A stretch of 64,000 bases of DNA from Sesamum alatum (GCA_034509735.1 JACGWO010000003.1:39726873-39790872); one strand, 5' to 3'; shown: positions 11,093 through 22,631, counted from the first letter of the stretch. The notes: generated from the letters alone by a model not told the origin. Numbers and translations: made by a program.

Positions 11093-13249
11093 TTAAGCCC
11101 AACCTTGTTTGTACCTGCGGAAGAGTTCTTCGGTCTGAGCGTTCCTGTATGCGCTGCAAGCAATGAGATAAACCCAAATCAAGATGACCACGGTTATGAT
11201 CAGTATTATGTTGGCTTTCCTCCATTCATGCCTTAGGTTTCCTAGCAGACCAGCCTTGCAAGAATCGCAGTTATAGCACAACTGGCTAGGGTCGTTGTTC
11301 CAGATTGCGCAATCGGCCTCTGCTGCTACGTTAGACGGGCCGACCCAAGTTGTAGGGCTTGAATATTGGAACCCACACATCGTCGGGGGCTTGCAGCACC
11401 CAGACTGTAACTCAATGTTTTTTGGTAAAAAAAAGAAATGTTACTGTGGAGAGAACAGAAAGACCATATAATAGTTATGCTAATAGAGAAAACGCGTAAA
11501 TTCACACATTAATTTAAACACTTAGTGTGTAATATTGATCAACATAATACGAAAAGATCAATGATGAGAAGTGGATACTGAGAATGTGTTAGTGATGAAA
11601 TTATGACAACATAAGACTTGAAATGCAAAGGGTCCACCATTAGTTAGACAATAGAAAAGGTTACAGGCTGGATCAATCAATCTGCATATGCAGTGTTGCA
11701 ATCAAATTAAAGAGGTTGGTATAGACACATAGTCAAGTTCCAGCATGTTCTGTTCTTCACTAAGTCAATAATGCAATCCCAGAAAAGAAAAAAAAGGAAT
11801 ATCTATCCATACTTCAACCAAACCATTAACCACAAAATCCCATAAACGACAACGAAATGAGCAAAAGCATACTTCTTCTTTTTGTCGTCTTCGAGTGAGT
11901 TTCACTTTTTTTCCCGTAAACTATGGACATCTACATTTTGCTCCCTCCAACTACACTGAAAAAGGAACACAAGGCACTCCTCGAATTGATTCAAGGTCAA
12001 TGCTAAAAGCTCGTTTAATTAAGATCGATATTCCTACACAACAAACCAAATTTGAAAACGTTTTTCGTTCAAAGATTTGAATTAACTCCAGAGCAACTCT
12101 ATTAGCAAAAAAACAATAAGTAGTATTAAAAATATTAACATACTCGAGTTTCGTTCGTGTTTAGTTCGACTAAAGCTCGTTCATATCCTATTCTTGTCAC
12201 AATCAAACTAAGATTAACAACTTTGTACGGTAATGCGTTCGACTCGACTTAACCTTTTATACACTATCTCCAATTAAGAAACACATAAGTTTCAAAATTC
12301 AAATTTGACTCCCTCTTTTCAATATATTTGAAAAAATCTTAAAGTTAGGATCTTGAAAAGGAGAAAGTGCCCCTTCATTTTCCTTCTTAATTTCCCTCCA
12401 AAAAATAACTCAGAACCTCTTGCTTCATTCATCCCACTCAGTACATTGTATATTTGTTATATGATATAAATATTAACTAAAAAAATGGCGATTTCCAAAT
12501 TCTAGACTAACTTTTCTGTTTTGCCATTAGGTCCTTCTAATTCTCCAATTCTCATAATTACCCCGGTTATCTTCTCATCATCAACAGTCACCACTCCAAT
12601 AATTGGTTCTTGGCCAAACCAACACCGCGTTTGGAGTCATCACAAAATAAACCAACGCATTATCTCCTAAATAAGTAAGAAACCAAACAAGCCTTAAAAT
12701 ACCCAACCAGCAAGCAGCAGCAGCAAATTAGCAACAGTATAACTTCCTCACCTCAATCGGAGAAAGATGCGCGGCAAAGAAATCGGCAGCCGAAATAAAC
12801 TTCTGATTAAGCTTGGGACAAATCTGTGAATCCGCCAAACAAGCCCTTATCTTCCCCCAATTATCATTTCCGGTAATATGATCCCTAAGCCAAGACGAGA
12901 ACCCCTCCAGCCTGTACTCCCGGAACCCCATTCCGGGGACGGGGTACGAGCCGTCGGGGCGCGTGACGACGAAGGCGAGCACGAGGAGCACCAGCAGCAG
13001 AATTATGAGGATAAACATGCAAACCAAGTAGACCCCCAAAAGGCCTTCCTTCTTCCAGTAGGCGCCGACGAATCCGGTGAGGGCGACGACGAGGAAAGCT
13101 ATACCGAGGAAGACGAGGGGCCAACGGAGCCAGTGGATACACTCGTTGTCGGGCTTGGAGGCCAGCCATATGCCGGCGGAGATTATGGGGATAGAGCACA
13201 TGAGAGCGACGAAGTTGAGGATGGCGGTGATGTTGTTGCTGACTGCCAT
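11093..13249 (-). CDS. Tetraspanin, TET8/TET9 type
   Basis: Two exons, 13249-12752 and 11404-11093, are joined across a 1.35-kb GT-AG intron in phase 0 and give 269 residues, normal for plant tetraspanins. These plasma-membrane scaffolds organise membrane microdomains and exosome-like vesicles. Four membrane spans are visible at about residues 7-30, 42-64, 70-94 and 230-251. The large extracellular loop has the plant signature GCCKPP at 168-173, straddling the exon join, followed by the Cys-rich stretch LCYNCDSCKAGLL. The intron position just before SGCCKPP is the one usual for the family. I chose the ATG at 13249 because MAVSNNITAILNF matches family N-termini. An in-frame ATG at 13363 would add 38 residues of Ser/Pro-rich sequence without a stop between. 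TET8 versus TET9 cannot be settled here. Confidence 0.92.
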
Positions 13250-13555
13250 GATCAGTGTGTGAAGGAAGAGTGTGGGGATTGGGCTGGGTTTTAAGCGTGA
13301 AAAGTGGGAGGCAGGTTTGCTTTGGGAAATGGAGGGGGCGGTGGTGGGGCTACGAACTTTCATCTAACCGGAATATTTAGACTGTCAGTAAAAACGGTTT
13401 ATTCGATGCTGTCCGAGTGGGAACTCGCCACCTCCAATTAAAGATTGACATGTGTTTTCTCTCTTTTCTTTTTTTTTTTTTTTAGGAAGTGAGGATTTTT
13501 TGTTTTTTTTAGTTTTCCGCAAGTCTTGAAAATGAGACCTGCAAAAAATATATTA

Positions 13556-15410
13556 GTACTTCGACGTTCAAATCGACATACAGTGATAGAAACAATAATT
13601 AAATTGAAAAAGTGTAATAGAGAGTAACAAATTAGTGCTAGAGTGTTTTATACAATAACGCTTCTGCTTGTGTAAGTGTTAAAAAAATGTTACTCTTTAC
13701 CAAGGAATGAGGCTCCTTTTTATAGCCGTCGGGCCCCTACCAACTGGGAGAGTTCGATCCCATTGGAAACTTAGGGAAAAGGTTGTTATAGGATAGACTC
13801 CCACTATCAATGAGGTCTTTTCTTGTCCAGGTGTTTTAAGAGTTTTAGTCGTTGGGGACTTAGGGCATGATTGGTATGTAGGAATGGAATTGAGTGGGAA
13901 TGGAATGAAGTTGAGAATGGAATGAAGATGGGAATGGAATCATATTTGGATACCATTCCTATGATTGGTATACACAAGAATTAGAAGGCAATGGAACTAT
14001 CATTTCTTAATTGATTCCATTCACATAATTGATAATCAAAAAGAGATGGTTAGTAATGGAATAAAATTACTTTTACGACAAATGTGCCCTTTAATATATT
14101 TTTATTTTGGGAACATTGAATGCATTTTATAATAGTTGTATTTTAAAAAATTACTTATAGAATGTTATAAGAAATTTATTTAAAAATCTCATATATGAGT
14201 AAAAACAATCTATGAGAAAATTTATTTACTTAGAACACATAGATAATATTTTTTCTGCAAAAGATATTGTATTAATTTGAACAACCAATAATTAATCTAA
14301 TTTAATCACAATGCATCTACTACTTTGTCTGAATATTCAATAAAAAAATGAGCCGTCTTCTATGAGGATTAATTTTTAATAATAATATAAAATAATTTTT
14401 AAAAAATATGTGTGGTATATACTAACAAAAAATTGCATAATAAAAGTAAGGAAGTTGGTCAGGAGGGGATGAATTTTGAACAAGCATGGTGGACGTTGAG
14501 ACCGACTAATGAGATGAAATGATATTGGTCGGTTTATCATATGACTTTTGTTGTTTTTATATGTTATTTTACGTGGTTTTTTCATAGTTATATGATTTTC
14601 CTTCAGCAGTAATATTCCCACATGAATAATAATAAGTAATCATACAAGAAGAAGATATTTAAAAAAGTGAGTGCCAATAAAATTTACTTGGTAATTTTGA
14701 TAGTTATATATTTGAAGAAGACGTTTAATAAGAATATGATGATAGAAATAGGTTTTGTTTTGGTTAATAAGAATAATTTTGTCAAGAAAATATTTTTTTT
14801 CCATTCCCAACATAATAGGAATAGGTAATACCATGGTGTGGGGATGGAATCACTAATCCCTTCCCTAAGGGAATAAGAATTCCTATGGAATGACCAATTC
14901 CTTTCCTTTCTTATACCAATCATATGTATAGGAATGAACTTGGGAATATCAATTCCATTCTCAACCCATTCCCTCATACCAATCATGGCCTTATAGAATC
15001 CCTCTCTCGAATAGAGTCGCCTGCCTTATTTAGGGGAGGCGGGGTGGGGGTGGATGGTTTTGCCACCAACCCTTCTCCCTACGTATTTGGCCTTCCTTCG
15101 TGGTAGGAGGGATGATCCCTCTTTTGAGCTACTCAGGTAAGATTCATCCATATGTTATTCGGGCTCTTTCAAAGCTAATCAGGCTGCCACACTAGCAGTT
15201 CTGATGGACCCCCACAAGCGTTCCTTGAATTTCTTGATCTTTCCTAGGCTTCCTGGCTTGTTGGACTTCCCCCGAATGCTGGGGGTTGAACCTCTTTTGC
15301 CTTTGGGCCACTGGAGAATTTTCTTATTCATGAAGCTTTACTCCATGCGGGGTTTCTTCTTGGGTTTCGTATATTTTTGTGCATCGAAGACATTCAGTAT
15401 TGTCGAAGAA
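13556..15410. mobile_element. LTR-like or other insertion, split by a PIF MITE
   Basis: Without the MITE at 13863-14990 this is a stretch of about 724 bp with less AT-rich text (for example TTTTATAGCCGTCGGGCCCC), unlike its surroundings. It is bounded by the 5-bp repeat TATTA at 13551-13555 and 15411-15415, with short inverted ends ACTTCGAC and GTCGAAGA. The size and 5-bp repeat would fit a solo LTR, but ends are not TG...CA and I see no internal retrotransposon domain. A frame at 15204-15416 has no family match. Confidence 0.33.
13863..14990. mobile_element. PIF/Harbinger (Tourist-like) MITE, 1.13 kb
   Basis: The element starts GGGCATGATTGGTATG and ends with the inverse ATACCAATCATGGCC. It is flanked by TTA on both sides (13860-13862 and 14991-14993), the PIF/Harbinger target preference. 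Sub-terminal regions are rich in inverted GGAATGGAAT and ATTCCATTCC words. The centre is AT-rich and carries no transposase. Confidence 0.8.
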
Positions 15411-16419
15411 TATTAAATTCATCGAAAATTAACACATATTTGGCACGTGACTCTTTTAATTTGAGAATTTTTTATTTCTCGATCAATTTTGCTTACGGGG
15501 GCATTTTTGACCTATTGTCATTTGGACTAATATGACACATACTATAGTTATAGGACCAAAATTATTTTTTTTCCTTACATTTTTTTTATATCATGTCGGC
15601 AAAAGTGGCTGAAAAAATTAAAAAGCCCCAACTTCTAACCCACATGCAAAGCATGTAATAACTTCCGCCCAATTTAGTTTTGTCCAGTGATATGTGGATT
15701 AAATATGTCAATTTTTTTTAATTACAGTTCTCAATTACAATTTTCAGTTGAACATAATTGAAAGTGCTACCACTCTATAGTTAATGGACAAAAGTTGCAA
15801 TTTTTCCTTGTGTTTCCTATGAAATAAATATACTTTACGCCCCCAAATTATGATTCATGTGATCAAACAACCTCATACATTATAAAACGTACCAAATACT
15901 CTCCCATTGTTATCAGCTATGAGTAAGTTCTTGGTACGGTGATATGTGGCACCAGATAATTGTTTCTAACCATTGCAAGTAGTCGTTAAACGTTGTGGAT
16001 AATTTTTTCCGATGTTGTGTGTACATATGAAGTATTATAATTGCATATCTTTTACAATTTCTTTCTTATTTGAACAATTTTGGTCTTTTATAACGTGCGT
16101 ATATGGAGCACAACCCTTATATATCTTTCACACTACCTAGCTAATATAGTCTTTTAACTTACATTTTGAAACTATGACCATTAAAAGTATATCTGCCATA
16201 AATCAAAATGATTCTTAGTCTTTTCAATAGATTGAACCAAAAGTACATCAAAAAAAGTTTGGACATCGGGTAAGGACGTTTGAAATTCTAAAACAAGAAG
16301 AATGAAGAAATAAAGAGTGTTGTATATGAAATAAATTAGTATAATATCACATTTGATCAAACAAAATTAATTAATTTAAATTTTTGAACTTTTACAAAAA
16401 GTGTAGATAAGTAGGGAGT
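15411..16419. other. Intergenic, AT-rich, nothing recognised
   Basis: The stretch is non-coding AT-rich DNA with short homopolymer runs. I see no inverted-repeat boundaries or coding frame that I could defend. Confidence 0.4.
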
Positions 16420-17690
16420 TTTAGGAGAAAATTATATTTTTAGTATCATAATTTAGAATAATTTGTAATGTTGGTATTATATTTTTCAAAATAGCTTGAA
16501 ACGGTACAAAAAATAGGCTCTATTTGTATTTTTATACCATCGTTAGATTTCTAACGGTAACGCACGTGGCCATTAAGTTATGCAGTAAGGGTGAACAAAA
16601 AACTAGAAAATTGCATTTTTGATACCGTAATTTAAGGTACTTCGTAATTTTTGTACTAAAAAATAAGGTACATTGCAATATTGATACTATATTCTCCAAT
16701 CCCGTTAAGTATTGTGTGACCCCTTAGGTTCAACTTCAGCTAGACTTGAGCTTGTATCACCTGTATAATTTATTTGATAACTCATTTACACTAGATTAAT
16801 TAATTACCATTAATTAACCACCTTCAATTAATCCCTTAATTGGAGGGGTACACGTTACCATGGATCATCTCCATGGCCCATGTCACTAGATAATATGTGA
16901 AACTTGCGTAAACATGTCAGTTGCGCATACCATGAAAATACGGTCCCTGTCGCCTAACCTCTCGACCAAAACTTAGGGCATAGAATTGGTTCGGTTTCAA
17001 AATAGGAACTGTGGTTTATCATGACATGATAAATAATTTTATATGTTCTCTACAGTATGCTTTCCTGAAGTCCACAACCATGGTAGTGGTAATAGGGTGC
17101 CCCTTAATTGGAGAATATGATACCAATATTGTAAAGGAAACATTGAATAAAACAGTACCCGAAGGTTCACAAGCTTCAACTATTAAACAACTTATTAGAA
17201 ATGCAAGACAGCCAATTCGAAATGTCACGAAATCCCCCGCTCTTCGGGGATGTCCTCAGCGTCGAGGAACATGTCCCTAAATTATGGTATCAATATTGCA
17301 AAGTACCATAACTTGTGGTACAATGCAATTTCTCATTTTTTTGCCGTACTTGCTGCATGACTTAACGACCACTTGCAGTACACGCCGCGTTACCGTTAAA
17401 AATCTAACGACAGTATCAAAAATGCAAAAGGAGCTATTTTTTTAATACTATTTTAAGCTATTTCGATAAATATGATACCAATAATATAAATTATTTTAAG
17501 TTATAGTACCAAAAATATCAATATTTTAATTATAGTACCAAAAATACCAATATAAATTATATAGTACCAAAATTATTCTAAGTTATAATTAAAATAAGTT
17601 ATAGTATCAAAAATACCAATATAAATTATTCTAAGTTATAATATTTTAAGCTATTTCGAGAAATATGATACCAATAATTTTCTTGAGTTT
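16420..17690. mobile_element. Inverted-repeat (Mutator-like?) element carrying plastid DNA
   Basis: A left arm (about 16420-16705) and a right arm (about 17275-17690) are imperfect inverse copies. Shared blocks include TTTTTGATACCGTAATTT, CGTTAGATTTCTAACGGTAA and GGTACATTGCAATATTGATA. The outer right arm is expanded by four to five tandem units around ATAGTACCAAAAATACCAAT (17460-17680). An additional copy of the inner arm end sits at about 17104-17136. Between this copy and the right arm lies a chimera of two plastid gene fragments. The rest of the centre (16720-17090) is unrecognised. Exact ends and target duplication are unclear, so Mutator affiliation is inferred from arm length. Confidence 0.6.
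17139..17274 (+). pseudogene. Plastid-derived accD-rps12 chimeric fragment
   Basis: Bases 17139-17174 encode [12 protein letters not shown], a conserved C-terminal segment of plastid accD (acetyl-CoA carboxylase beta subunit). Bases 17177-17274 encode [24 protein letters not shown] and CPQRRGTC, which is residues 3-34 of plastid ribosomal protein S12, from its 5' exon. The two are fused in the same frame with one extra codon at the joint. The match stops at RRGTC, just short of the usual TRVY and plastid intron, and text of the element's right arm follows at once. Both genes are plastid-encoded and far apart in ordinary plastomes, so this is transferred, rearranged organelle DNA. It is unlikely to be a working gene, although a frame of 89 codons (17011-17280) runs through it. 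Confidence 0.8.
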
Positions 17691-17865
17691 TAGGCTATAT
17701 TTTTAGTGTTGTGGTTTATCTTTCCCAGCTTAAACATATCACATGGGTGTTTTGTACGATTTACCCGCCATCTCTATGGAAGACGGCCCCAAATCAAAAC
17801 CCTAATTTGATCTCCATTTCCATCTCTTTCCATTCGTGCTTTCCGCAGCTGGAAAAACAAAGAGA

Positions 17866-18110
17866 ATGGAGGGTTGGATTCCACTGTTTGAAATTTTCTT
17901 GAATTCCCCATGCCCTGAGAGTGAGGCATCACTGTGGTTACAGAAAGCTTTCAACCCTTCGTCAAGCGCCAGTTCCATTTCCACTACGTCTTTCCTTTCA
18001 CTGCTCACAAGTCCTTCAGACACCACTTCCAACGACCCTTCTTCTCCACATGAAAAGAGGTAAGCCCACATAAATTTGTATTCTTTTTGTCCGTCTAGTT
18101 GATGAAGCAG

Positions 18111-18145
<35 letters not shown>

Positions 18146-19486
18146 TGTGTGTGTGCGTGTTCTGAGTTAAGTCTTCATCGTTTAATGAGCAGGGTTATGT
18201 GGATAGAAACGCTACCGTCTGTAGCTCAGGCCAGAATTCTGGCATTTCTTGCATATGATCATCAGAGATTCTGCAAACGGGACTTGTGTAAACTTGCCAA
18301 AGTTATGCTGAGTGAGGGCAAAAGTCTTGATTTTTGGGTGAAGAAAGCTGCTCAAGGGCTGCTTGACTTGGTATCCGCGTCTAATTATCAATGGCTTTCT
18401 CATTTCAATTTGGATTCTGAAGAAGGAAATGTGGAGGACGAGTTCTATTCGATGCCAGATTGGCTCAGGGATGCTACTAAAGATAGTGATTCAGTATTTA
18501 ATTGGCTTCCTATGTCATCTGATGAACTAAGTGAGACGATGCCCCTGACTGCTAGTGGAGGTAATGAAGATGATTTTCCCATTGATGTGGAGGAGAGTAA
18601 ACAAGAAGGATTTGATGAAGTGATGCTAGAGGTTGATGTGGATGAATTGAAGCTTGATGACTGTATAGCCACTGAAGTCGAGCAAATGGCAAAATCTTTG
18701 AAATCTCGGCTTCTAAATGTAGAGTCTACTTCAGAAGCTGTGGAATTGGTGAAGGGAGTTCGCAAACTTTGTTTTGAAAGCAAACAAAATTCTTTGGTAG
18801 TTTTGGATTTGATCGAACCATGGAGTGCAGATGATGAGACTGCAGCAGTTTTAATTTCTCAATTGTCCGATGGAAGTGAAACTAATGAACTTGGTTGGCC
18901 AGCTCATATCTTATGCTCAATAATCCTTCCTAAGTTTCTAGTCCTCAGTGAACCAGCTTCTCGTGTACTAGTGATGAGAACTATAGAGTATTGCAAGGCT
19001 CATCAAACAGCTGCTGAGTATGCCCTTTTGTTTCCGTTAATTCTACGAAATGAGGGTATAACCAACCCCATATGCGATGTGATCACTAGAATAATTAAAG
19101 AATCCCTGCACCCTGGTCATGTTTCTGCATTCTGCCAAAAACTGCTTTGCAAAGATAAAGATGCACGGAGATTTGTCTGCCTTCCCCGCCACCAATGTTT
19201 GATCAGTGAGGAATTGGTATGGACAGAATCTTTGTTCAGCTTATGGCAAAACATCTTGAATCATAGTGTTCATTTGACACAAGATTCAGTTGATCAACTT
19301 GTTTACCACATCTGCGAATCCTCTGGTAGGTATTCAAAATCTTTGAAATTTGGGAATTTTCTATTAAGCCTAGTCAACAAATGTGCTCCCTTCTTGAAGC
19401 CACACAAGATGTCATTAACTGCAGCCGTTGAGAACACTAGCACCCTGGTTACCAAATCGATATTATCAAAATTGTCTGGTTTGTAA
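17866..19486 (+). CDS. Probable Fanconi anaemia group E (FANCE) homologue
   Basis: Exons 17866-18059 and 18193-19486 join in frame (AG|G) to give 495 residues. The C-terminal half (from about residue 270) is an all-helical repeat region with the pattern of the FANCE C-terminal domain: GWPAHILCSIILPKFLVLSE, PASRVLVMRTIEYC, AEYALLFPLILRNEG, then ICDVITRIIKESLHPGHVSA. In the Fanconi pathway FANCE links the core complex to FANCD2 for crosslink repair in the nucleus; plants keep a single-copy homologue. The middle (about 120-230) is acidic and probably disordered. The ATG at 17866 opens a Ser-rich 64-residue first exon. The open frame from 18131 begins inside the intron's GT repeat and is not the true start. 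The family call rests on pattern memory and is less certain than the gene structure. Confidence 0.72.
18108..18161. repeat. poly-T plus (GT)n microsatellite in FANCE intron 1
   Basis: About 25 T residues are followed by about 12 GT units. The tract lies 30 bases upstream of the splice acceptor at 18191-18192, where it may act as an extended polypyrimidine tract. Confidence 0.85.
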
Positions 19487-20353
19487 CTTATCTTATTCTG
19501 GTTAACTTAAGTGCTCGATGTTTTGGCTTTTACTCATGTGGGGTGTGGAATTTCAAGAGGTCAGAGGTCTTGCTCAAAAATCAAGTTCTGATCTCAAGCT
19601 TTAAGCGGAGTACTGTGCTTTCTAAACCTGCTTATCCCGTAGAGCACTGGTAAATTTCTGTATTTAGTCTGGATCCACAAGAGTTCAGTATTCAAATCCA
19701 AACATGGATGGAAAATTCATCATGTCTTGCAGTATGAAAAGCAGCCTCGCGATGATTCAGCTCGAGAGACAATGTTTCTCTTTCTGGGCTGTAGCTCGAC
19801 CAAATAAAAGTTGGATAATTAGAGCATGGAGTGGAACATTGGATAAACACAAATAAGAAAAGCAGCTCAAAATAAACTCACATGTCTGGGAATATAAGAC
19901 CGTTGTCATCTTTTATTCAAAGTCATGGATTTGTTTGTGTAGAATGAGATGATAAATAAGTAGGTGCAGCTCATTTACAGATCAAATGGCCATAACAGTA
20001 CATTAGCTATTAACTTTTTCCAATATAGAAACTCTTCTGTTCACTAGTTTTCCAATATTCGAAACATGGAAATTGTGAATTTTCATAGGATACCTGAAAG
20101 ATAATCCATTAAGAGTTCACATCTCACAAACTCTTAGATACTCTTCTTTATGGGATGAAGAAGTGTCTGCTGATCTAAATAAACCAGCCCATTACAGTTA
20201 CTGAAACATTCACTTTATGAACATAAAGAAAAAAGTTAAGGAAGCAGTGGACAGCAGCTTCTCTTGACTTTGACAAGGTAAAGAAAGAAAAGCAGAGATA
20301 AAAGAGAACTAGAACACATGAGTAAGTTATTATTGGATGTAGCAGGACCAGTA
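19487..20353. other. Convergent 3' UTR region between FANCE and ACC oxidase
   Basis: Both neighbours end here from opposite strands. The text is of mixed composition and non-coding, as expected of two 3' UTRs with a short gap. No repeat or RNA gene is recognised. Confidence 0.5.
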
Positions 20354-21543
20354 TCAGTTTTCTCCGGTGAGGATGCTTGGGCGTCCGTTGGCCATGTTCT
20401 TCAGGGACTGAAATCTGAGGTCCTTGTCCCCAAACTTGGTCTTGGTATAAAGGTTCAGGTAATCTCGGAAGCAGTAATGACTAGGAAGTACGAGCTTGGG
20501 AGCCGGAGAAATTATTGCTTCTCCAGCAGGGTTGTAGAATGTTGCAATGGACAGTCTGTTTCCATCCTTCATTGCCATAACACGGTGCAAAGCACTCTTG
20601 TATGCTCCATTACTCAAAATTTCCACCTGATCACCGGTGTTCACAAACAGTCTGTTGTTCTTGGAAGGTGGAATTTTCACCCATTTTCCGTCTTTGAAAA
20701 ATTCAAGACCAGGGACTTGGTCATCTTGGAGCAAGAGGATGATACCTCCAGCATCCGTGTGCTCTCGAAGTCCTCTTATACGTTCAGGGTGCGGACACTG
20801 CGGGTATATTGCCACTTTCGTTCCTACAGAAGGACCCTTGCTTCCCGAAAATGCTTCCATTATGTGATTCTTCTCTATTCCCAGGTTTTCACACATGAGC
20901 TCTGAAATCTTTTCTGCAAGCCTAATCAGTTGATCAATGTAATCATCCATTGCTTTGCTGCATGCACATTTCACTTATTAGCCAAACAAACATATGGCAG
21001 TTACATAGATTGTTATGTGCTTATATCGGAATCGAGTCATCTATTTGACTATCTTGGTTCTTAGAAATGCTTGGATTGTATCAGTATTGATGAGACCTTA
21101 TAGATGGTGGAGAAATATTCTCATGATAACTTACCGGAGGTCGTTTGAGAGGCTGGTAAGCTCCTTGATGTTGGAGCACGGTCGGTGCCAAATGAAGTAG
21201 GTGCTTTCCCAATCTTTGTCACTGATATATCCATTATTCTCCAAGTTCTTGGCCATCTCAGAGTCACAGAAGCTGGCTTTCAGGTTCTCTTCATAATGCT
21301 GACTCACCAAAAGCCTCACCTTCTCCATAAGCTCCACATCAACTCCATGGTTCTCAATCTGCAGGTATCAAACACTGTTATTTTAAGATCATTGCAGTAA
21401 ATTCTTACTTGATACAGCAACTTATACTATATATTCATTACCATAAAGAAACCCCATTTTGCACATGCATCATGCAGACTTGCCATTGTCTCACTTCTTT
21501 CCTCACCCTCAAGCTTACTGAAGTCCAACACAGGGATCTCCAT
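20354..21543 (-). CDS. ACO1: 1-aminocyclopropane-1-carboxylate oxidase, ACO1 type
   Basis: Exons 21543-21442, 21358-21135 and 20957-20354 give 309 residues. The enzyme is the final step of ethylene synthesis: a cytosolic Fe(II), ascorbate-dependent oxidase that converts ACC to ethylene, CO2 and cyanide. The start MEIPVLDFSKLEGEER and WGFFMIENHGVD are typical of the DIOX N-terminal domain. The iron ligands are His175 and Asp177 (REHTDAGG) and His233 (ALHRVM); Arg243 and Ser245 (RLSIATFYNP) form the ascorbate/bicarbonate-binding RxS motif. These numbers are within two residues of those in well-studied ACC oxidases. The variants DWESTYFIWHRP and VPGLEFFKDGKW place it with Arabidopsis ACO1 (At2g19590) rather than the ACO2/4 or ACO5 branches. 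A TC-rich tract immediately precedes the ATG and is probably 5' UTR. Confidence 0.93.
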
Positions 21544-22478
21544 ACTCTCTGTCTCTCTCTCTCTCCTGTTCTTGTAATTGTGAGAAAGATACACAAGTTT
21601 GTGGAATATTTATAGGCAAACAAAGACAAGGGTTTGTTTTTTTTATTACTATAAAAATTTAGGACAGTTGAATTGAAATGAATGGTAGTTACAAGTGAAG
21701 CACAAAACCTTAATCAAAGGAGAAATATTTGGGTGCATTGGGAAGAGCAAGGGTGGGTTGACAAGTCCAAGTTCAGATAACCACACATCAACTCATTCTA
21801 GCTAATACCTCTGACTACAGATCTACTGTTTGCTCACCATACATCTCTCATTCATTCTCATGCAAGAATCTTGCATAGGATGCTTCCTTCTCCCATCCCA
21901 ATATGTTTACTTTTTTGCATGTCAACTGGGCTTCATATATCAATAAAAGTGTTCCAATCCGTACCGGGTTCAGTCATATTCAACTGTAAGGGCTGTTTAC
22001 TTTTGTGCGTCGGAAACTGGTTCACAGGGTCCGATTGAATAAAATGTGGGATGAGATAATTTAATAAAGTTGATGTGTTTTACTGGAATGGATTATTTGA
22101 TGGGTAAAAATTCTGATTGCAGCCCAGACTTCTTGTGATGTGATTTTTCACTCTTCTGAAACTATACATAATTCACATACTCGTATTATGATTAATTTAT
22201 ATTTAATTAAATTAAATTAAATGATGGGTTTTGCTTGTGGGCACTTTACTCGCCAAGTGGTGGTGCCTTTGATCGTAATTTCATAAGTTCTGAAAAAACC
22301 AGGTGCCTTTTGAGCAGCAGAAGTAGGAGAAATGAACCCCCAAGTTATTAACTTCTTCCAGTGGGCGGTTTCGAATTGGCCTCATTCTTGTATTTGATTA
22401 GTTATGATTTTGAAATTAGGATCCCTTTATAAGATATTTAGGATGTGTTCGATACTTTTCCAATCCTATATGATACAG
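21544..22478. other. ACC oxidase promoter and intergenic DNA
   Basis: Upstream of the ACC oxidase start there is a (TC)n tract at about 21547-21567, then AT-rich DNA that would hold the promoter. I cannot support a specific element. No coding frame beyond short shadows. Confidence 0.4.
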
Positions 22479-22631
22479 GGAAAATTCTAGACAAGACCTA
22501 GTTCGGTTGAACCTAAATCACATGTGATTGGTGTACAGTTTAGAAAAAGTGATCAATCTTATAGTAAGTGTATCATACCTGTTATATAATTGGTATGGTT
22601 CGGCCAAACTTGATCTAGGTTAGAATTTTCC
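22479..22631. mobile_element. MITE family A, copy 1
   Basis: The ends are GGAAAATTCTAG and the inverse TTAGAATTTTCC. Inside are the family words GACCTAGTTCGGTTGAACC, TGTGATTGGTGTACAGTTTA and GGTTCGGCCAAACTTGAT. The nine flanking bases share only ATGAT, so the target duplication has decayed. Confidence 0.7.

Noticed and set aside
12885..13294. Long frames on both strands over the tetraspanin first exon
   Set aside because: They are shadows of the GC-rich true exon; only the frame from 13249 shows a protein family.
17011..17280. An 89-codon plus-strand open frame ending in rps12-like sequence, as a real gene
   Set aside because: The first 40 codons are transposon arm and unrecognised text, and the rest is truncated plastid sequence. 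It lacks the rest of rps12 and the plastid intron, so I treat it as a pseudogene fragment.
18131..18190. Start of the FANCE-like protein at the ATG in the GT repeat
   Set aside because: It would begin with a Cys-Val run translated from a microsatellite. The splice join from the 17866 exon gives a sensible protein in phase.
20318..20905. A 195-codon plus-strand frame opposite ACC oxidase exon 3
   Set aside because: It is antisense to conserved catalytic motifs and has no family match.
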